Assembly (NCBI GenBank): GCA_023418915.1
Contig: JAEZYU010000119.1
Coordinates: 1 to 64,000, forward strand
Direction: 5' to 3'
Length of the DNA: 64,000 nt
DNA from: Bacillota bacterium
Lineage (GTDB): Bacteria; Bacillota; Clostridia; Acetivibrionales; DTU013
Positions within the stretch are counted from its first letter, which is position 1. Each line of letters starts with the position of its first letter. The notes under the pieces are model-generated. The model worked only from the letters and a program-made list of their open reading frames with translations, ran no database searches and had not been told where the DNA came from. The position numbers were made by a program, and so were the translations under genes. Below, piece by piece: positions 60,781 through 64,000 of the stretch.

Positions 60781-62199
60781 ATGTACGATCCAAAATCATC
60801 AAAAGCTGCAGAATTCATTTCTCATGAGGAGGTTCTTGAAACACTTCTGTATGCTCAAAAGAATAAGAACAATGAAGTACTTATCAACAGTATATTTCAA
60901 AAGGCAAAGCTGCGTAAGGGCCTTACTCACAGAGAGGCAGCAGTCCTGCTTGATTGTGAGCTCGAAGAAAAAAACAGGGAAATATACGAGCTTGCAGAAC
61001 AGATAAAAAAAGATTTTTACGGAAACCGCATAGTGCTGTTTGCACCGCTTTATCTGTCAAATTATTGTGTTAACGGATGTGTTTACTGCCCATATCATTT
61101 GAAGAACAAGCACATCACAAGAAAGAAAATGACACAGGATGAGATACGCAGAGAAGTCACAGCACTACAGGATATGGGGCATAAAAGGCTGGCAATCGAA
61201 TCAGGCGAGGATCCTGTTAACAATCCCATCGAGTATATTCTTGAGTGTATCGACACCATTTACAGCGTAAAGCATAAAAACGGTGCGATACGCCGCGTTA
61301 ATGTCAATATTGCTGCAACGACAGTCGAAAATTATAGGAAGCTGAAGGATGCCGGTATCGGCACGTATATTCTGTTCCAGGAAACCTACCATAAGGAAAG
61401 CTATGAGAAGCTGCACCCGACAGGGCCAAAGCATAATTACGCCTACCACACAGAAGCCATGGACAGAGCGATGCAGGGCGGCATAGATGACGTTGGTCTT
61501 GGTGTTCTGTTCGGACTCGAACTCTACCGCTATGAGTTTGCAGCTTTATTGATGCATGCAGAGCATCTGGAAGCGGCATTTGGCGTCGGACCGCATACTA
61601 TCAGCGTACCGAGGATAAAGCGTGCAGATGATATCGATCCATCGATGTTCGATAATGGTATCGATGATAACACATTTGCCAAATTAGTGGCATGTATACG
61701 CATATCTGTGCCATATACAGGTATGATCATATCGACCAGAGAAAGTAAGGAATGCAGAGAACGTGTACTCCATCTGGGAGTTTCGCAAATCAGTGGTGCT
61801 TCAAGGACCAGTGTCGGAGGCTATTGTGAGCCTGAGGCCGAGGATGAGAATTCAGAACAGTTTGATGTGTCGGACAAAAGGACACTGGATGAGGTAGTTA
61901 AGTGGCTCATCGAACTGGGCTATATTCCAAGCTTTTGTACCGCCTGCTACAGGGAGGGCAGGACCGGTGACAGATTCATGAGTCTGTGTAAAAGCGGACA
62001 GATCCAGAACTGTTGCCACCCCAATGCCTTGATGACATTGAAGGAATATCTGGAAGACTATGCAGCTGCCGGAACGAAAGCTGTCGGAGAAGCGCTGATC
62101 CAAAATGAATTGGGAAATATTCCGAATAAAAAGGTCAGTGAGATCGTAAGGCAAAACCTCGTAAGCATAAGCAGTGGCAACCGTGATTTCAGATTCTAG
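60781..62199 (+). CDS. hydG: [FeFe]-hydrogenase maturase HydG (tyrosine lyase)
   Basis: Radical SAM tyrosine lyase that makes CO and cyanide ligands of the H-cluster, 472 aa. N-terminal motif Cys96-x3-Cys100-x2-Cys103 (YCVNGCVYCPYH), the ThiH-like barrel (IESGEDPVNNP, LFQETYHKESYEKLHPTGPK) and the C-terminal auxiliary cluster Cys in FCTACYREGRTGDRFMSLCK, which distinguishes HydG from ThiH. GAGAGGGG lies before the ATG. Confidence 0.96.
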   Translation: MYDPKSSKAAEFISHEEVLETLLYAQKNKNNEVLINSIFQKAKLRKGLTHREAAVLLDCELEEKNREIYELAEQIKKDFYGNRIVLFAPLYLSNYCVNGCVYCPYHLKNKHITRKKMTQDEIRREVTALQDMGHKRLAIESGEDPVNNPIEYILECIDTIYSVKHKNGAIRRVNVNIAATTVENYRKLKDAGIGTYILFQETYHKESYEKLHPTGPKHNYAYHTEAMDRAMQGGIDDVGLGVLFGLELYRYEFAALLMHAEHLEAAFGVGPHTISVPRIKRADDIDPSMFDNGIDDNTFAKLVACIRISVPYTGMIISTRESKECRERVLHLGVSQISGASRTSVGGYCEPEAEDENSEQFDVSDKRTLDEVVKWLIELGYIPSFCTACYREGRTGDRFMSLCKSGQIQNCCHPNALMTLKEYLEDYAAAGTKAVGEALIQNELGNIPNKKVSEIVRQNLVSISSGNRDFRF

Positions 62200-62265
62200 G
62201 TGTTTCGGAGCATGAAGTGTTTCGGAGTGAAGTGTTCCGGAGCATGAAGTATTCCGGAGCATGAA
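62200..62265 (+). repeat. 17-bp tandem repeat directly after the hydG stop
   Basis: GTGTTTCGGAGCATGAA is repeated at 62200, 62217 (shortened by two bases), 62232 and 62249 with T/C changes. The array begins at the base after the hydG stop codon. Confidence 0.85.
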
Positions 62266-62450
62266 GGCTCAGTATGACATTAGTCACTTAATTCACAGTA
62301 TGACCACATCAATGGAACTGTGACGAACTGGAGCAAGTTAGAACAGGCCATCCGGGTCAACCAGAATTTAATCTACAGGTTTGGTTCTCGGGGAGAAGTG
62401 ATGGACAGTATGGCTTTTTGGATGAAGCCTTGCTGAAATACTGCTGAGGG

Positions 62451-62500
62451 AAGAAAATTTCCCTGTAAACGAAAAATTTTCTTTGAACGATGCGTTATAA
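62451..62500 (+). repeat. Dispersed AAAATTTTC / GATGCGTTATAA element before hydF
   Basis: GAAAATTTCC, CTGTAAAC, GAAAAATTTTC, then TTTGAACGATGCGTTATAAG, with both arms and the full core. The core runs straight into the GGAGG ribosome binding site of hydF. This is the closest relative of the copy at 8731. Confidence 0.65.
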
Positions 62501-62514
62501 GGAGGTAAGTAGTT

Positions 62515-63711
62515 ATGAGTCTCAATGCGACACCATCGTCTGAGCGTGTCCACATAGGCTTTTTTGGAAAGCGGAACGCCGGTAAATCAAGTATTGCCAA
62601 TGCGATAACAGGTCAAGCACTTTCCATAGTTTCAGATATAAAGGGTACGACGACTGATCCCGTATATAAGGCTATGGAGCTGCTGCCGATCGGTCCTGTT
62701 GTGATAATAGATACTCCGGGCTTTGACGACGACGGAGAACTTGGAGAGCTGCGTGTAAAAAAAAGCCGTCAGGTGCTGAACAAGACAGATGCAGCTGTTT
62801 TGGTCATTGATTCTGAGGCAGGCATGTCAGATGAAGACGAAAAATATATATCCCTTTTTAAGAAAAAAGGAATAAAGTACGTAGTTGCTTACAATAAGGC
62901 TGATACAACCGGCCATGATACACCGGTTGATGAATACGGCATCAATGTAAGCGCAAAGACAGGATATCATATTAAGGAACTGAAAGAAAGGATAGCTGAG
63001 ATAGCAGTCAGAGAGGAGCCGAAGCAAAAGCTCGTCGGCGATATCATTAAAGCTTCTGATTTTGTTGTGCTGGTAACTCCAATAGACGAGGCAGCTCCGA
63101 AAGGGCGTCTTATCCTGCCTCAGCAGCAGACGATCCGTGATATCATAGATGCCGGTGCGACTGCAATAACAGTGAAGGAGACCGGATTGAGCCAAACACT
63201 TGGAAATCTGGGTAAAAGGCCAAGGCTCGTCATTACCGACAGCCAGGTGTTCAAAAGGGTGTCGGCAGAAACACCTGAAGATATAGCGCTGACTTCATTT
63301 TCTATCCTGTTTGCAAGATACAAGGGCAGTCTGGAATCTGCGGTCAAGGGAGCAAAGGTGCTGGATTTGCTGCAGACTGGCGACACTGTGCTCATTTCGG
63401 AGGGATGTACGCACCACAGACAGTGTGGAGATATAGGAACGGTAAAGCTCCCGCACTGGATAGATGAATATACGGGCAAACACCTCAGCTTCAGGTTCAC
63501 ATCCGGAATAGAATTTCCTGACGATCTGTCGGGAATAAAGCTGATAATACATTGCGGAGGCTGCATGCTCAATGAAAGAGAGATGATATACCGGCGTAAA
63601 TGTGCTGAAGATCAGCATGTGCCTATCACCAATTACGGGATAGTTATAGCATACATGCAGGGTATATTAGATAGAAGTATTGCTGTGTTTCCTGATATGA
63701 AAGGTCGGTAG
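62515..63711 (+). CDS. hydF: [FeFe]-hydrogenase maturase HydF (GTPase scaffold)
   Basis: Scaffold and carrier for the H-cluster 2Fe subcluster, 398 aa. N-terminal Era-like GTPase: P-loop GKRNAGKSS (18-26), DTPGFDDDGELG, NKAD in VAYNKADTT. A dimerisation domain follows, then the FeS-binding C-terminal domain with the ligands in CTHHRQCGD and HCGGCML. GGAGG lies 10 bases before the ATG. Separated from hydG by 315 bp with repeats and the dispersed element; probably own promoter. Confidence 0.96.
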   Translation: MSLNATPSSERVHIGFFGKRNAGKSSIANAITGQALSIVSDIKGTTTDPVYKAMELLPIGPVVIIDTPGFDDDGELGELRVKKSRQVLNKTDAAVLVIDSEAGMSDEDEKYISLFKKKGIKYVVAYNKADTTGHDTPVDEYGINVSAKTGYHIKELKERIAEIAVREEPKQKLVGDIIKASDFVVLVTPIDEAAPKGRLILPQQQTIRDIIDAGATAITVKETGLSQTLGNLGKRPRLVITDSQVFKRVSAETPEDIALTSFSILFARYKGSLESAVKGAKVLDLLQTGDTVLISEGCTHHRQCGDIGTVKLPHWIDEYTGKHLSFRFTSGIEFPDDLSGIKLIIHCGGCMLNEREMIYRRKCAEDQHVPITNYGIVIAYMQGILDRSIAVFPDMKGR

Positions 63712-63809
63712 ATGCCCCGAAATTGAAATTTTTATTGACGTATGCTCATAATCGGGTGTATCATGAATTTTGGTATGAATTATATTATTTATATAAAGGA
63801 GCCATATAC

Positions 63810-64000
63810 ATGAGTGAAAATTGCAGTCAGAACTGTGGCAGTTGTTCAGAAGACTGTACAGAGAGAAAAGAACAAAAAAACGATTTTTCGGAAAACCCGC
63901 ATGAGATGAGCAGCATTAAGAAGGTTATAGGTGTAGTCAGCGGAAAGGGCGGAGTAGGAAAGTCAATAGTGACATCTATGCTTGCTGTTGCCATGAATAG
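63810..64000 (+). CDS. Mrp/NBP35-type Fe-S carrier ATPase (partial)
   Basis: The window ends after 63 codons. An N-terminal Cys cluster (Cys5, Cys9, Cys12, Cys16) is followed by a short linker and the deviant Walker A SGKGGVGKS at 44-52 of the ParA/Mrp family. Such ATPases carry Fe-S clusters; a Cys-rich N-terminus is typical of NBP35-like forms in Clostridia. AAAGGA precedes the ATG. Its place after hydF suggests a role in Fe-S supply to hydrogenase, which is inferred. Confidence 0.85.
   Translation, partial: MSENCSQNCGSCSEDCTERKEQKNDFSENPHEMSSIKKVIGVVSGKGGVGKSIVTSMLAVAMN

Overview
The window looks like chromosomal DNA of an anaerobic, plant-polysaccharide-degrading member of the Clostridia (Firmicutes). 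Support: strong AGGAGG-type ribosome binding sites, intrinsic terminators, [FeFe]-hydrogenase maturation genes, a Crp-like pseudogene, lipoprotein sugar ABC transporters, an L-arabinose operon with AraR-type operators, many glycoside hydrolases, and class C group II intron debris. The species cannot be named from the sequence. No tRNA, rRNA or CRISPR array was seen.

Layout. 0-7 kb: stand-alone trpB, then a two-component system and an ABC transporter with a candidate operator between them. 7-17.7 kb: a GH43 glycosidase; a two-gene unit coding a KaiC-like/PEP-synthase-like protein and a metallo-beta-lactamase-fold hydrolase; a LytTR/DUF3021 pair; an alpha/beta hydrolase; glutamine synthetase; a LysM L,D-transpeptidase. 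17.7-25.9 kb: a decayed accessory island with a recombinase relic, an ECF sigma factor with a long C-terminal extension, a frameshifted tandem acetyltransferase behind an intact-looking leader-peptide attenuator, truncated zinc-ribbon genes, a phage capsid gene with an in-frame amber codon, an internally deleted serine recombinase, an inverted-repeat element, and a yjbQ gene cut short by a 28-bp tandem repeat.

26-41 kb: a TetM-like GTPase fused to a YacP/Rae1-type NYN nuclease domain, a serine hydrolase, a second two-component system, a three-gene carbohydrate ABC transporter (two permeases and a lipoprotein) divergent from an AraC regulator, a nucleotidyltransferase, a GH5 lipoprotein cellulase and an AraC/GyrI regulator. 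41-58 kb: a broken Crp-family gene, an EamA transporter, a cupin, then a hemicellulose block: GH43 beta-xylosidase, araA facing araR-araB-araD, GH2 beta-galactosidase, GH27 alpha-galactosidase and a serine hydrolase. 59-64 kb: a TM1266-type regulator, hydE, hydG, hydF and the start of an Mrp/NBP35 ATPase.

How it works together: GH43, GH5, GH2 and GH27 enzymes would release xylose, arabinose, galactose and glucose from plant cell walls. The ABC system would import oligosaccharides, and AraA/B/D would convert arabinose to xylulose-5-phosphate under AraR control. Hydrogenase maturation fits fermentative H2 production. The structural hydrogenase gene is not in the window.

Cross-cutting signals: (1) a dispersed intergenic element built around GAACGATGCGTTATAAT and AAAATTTTC palindromes; (2) several unrelated short tandem repeats, mostly grown from the ends of the genes they sit in; (3) two inverted-repeat elements with related ends; (4) two 5' stubs of class C group II introns, each directly behind a terminator hairpin.
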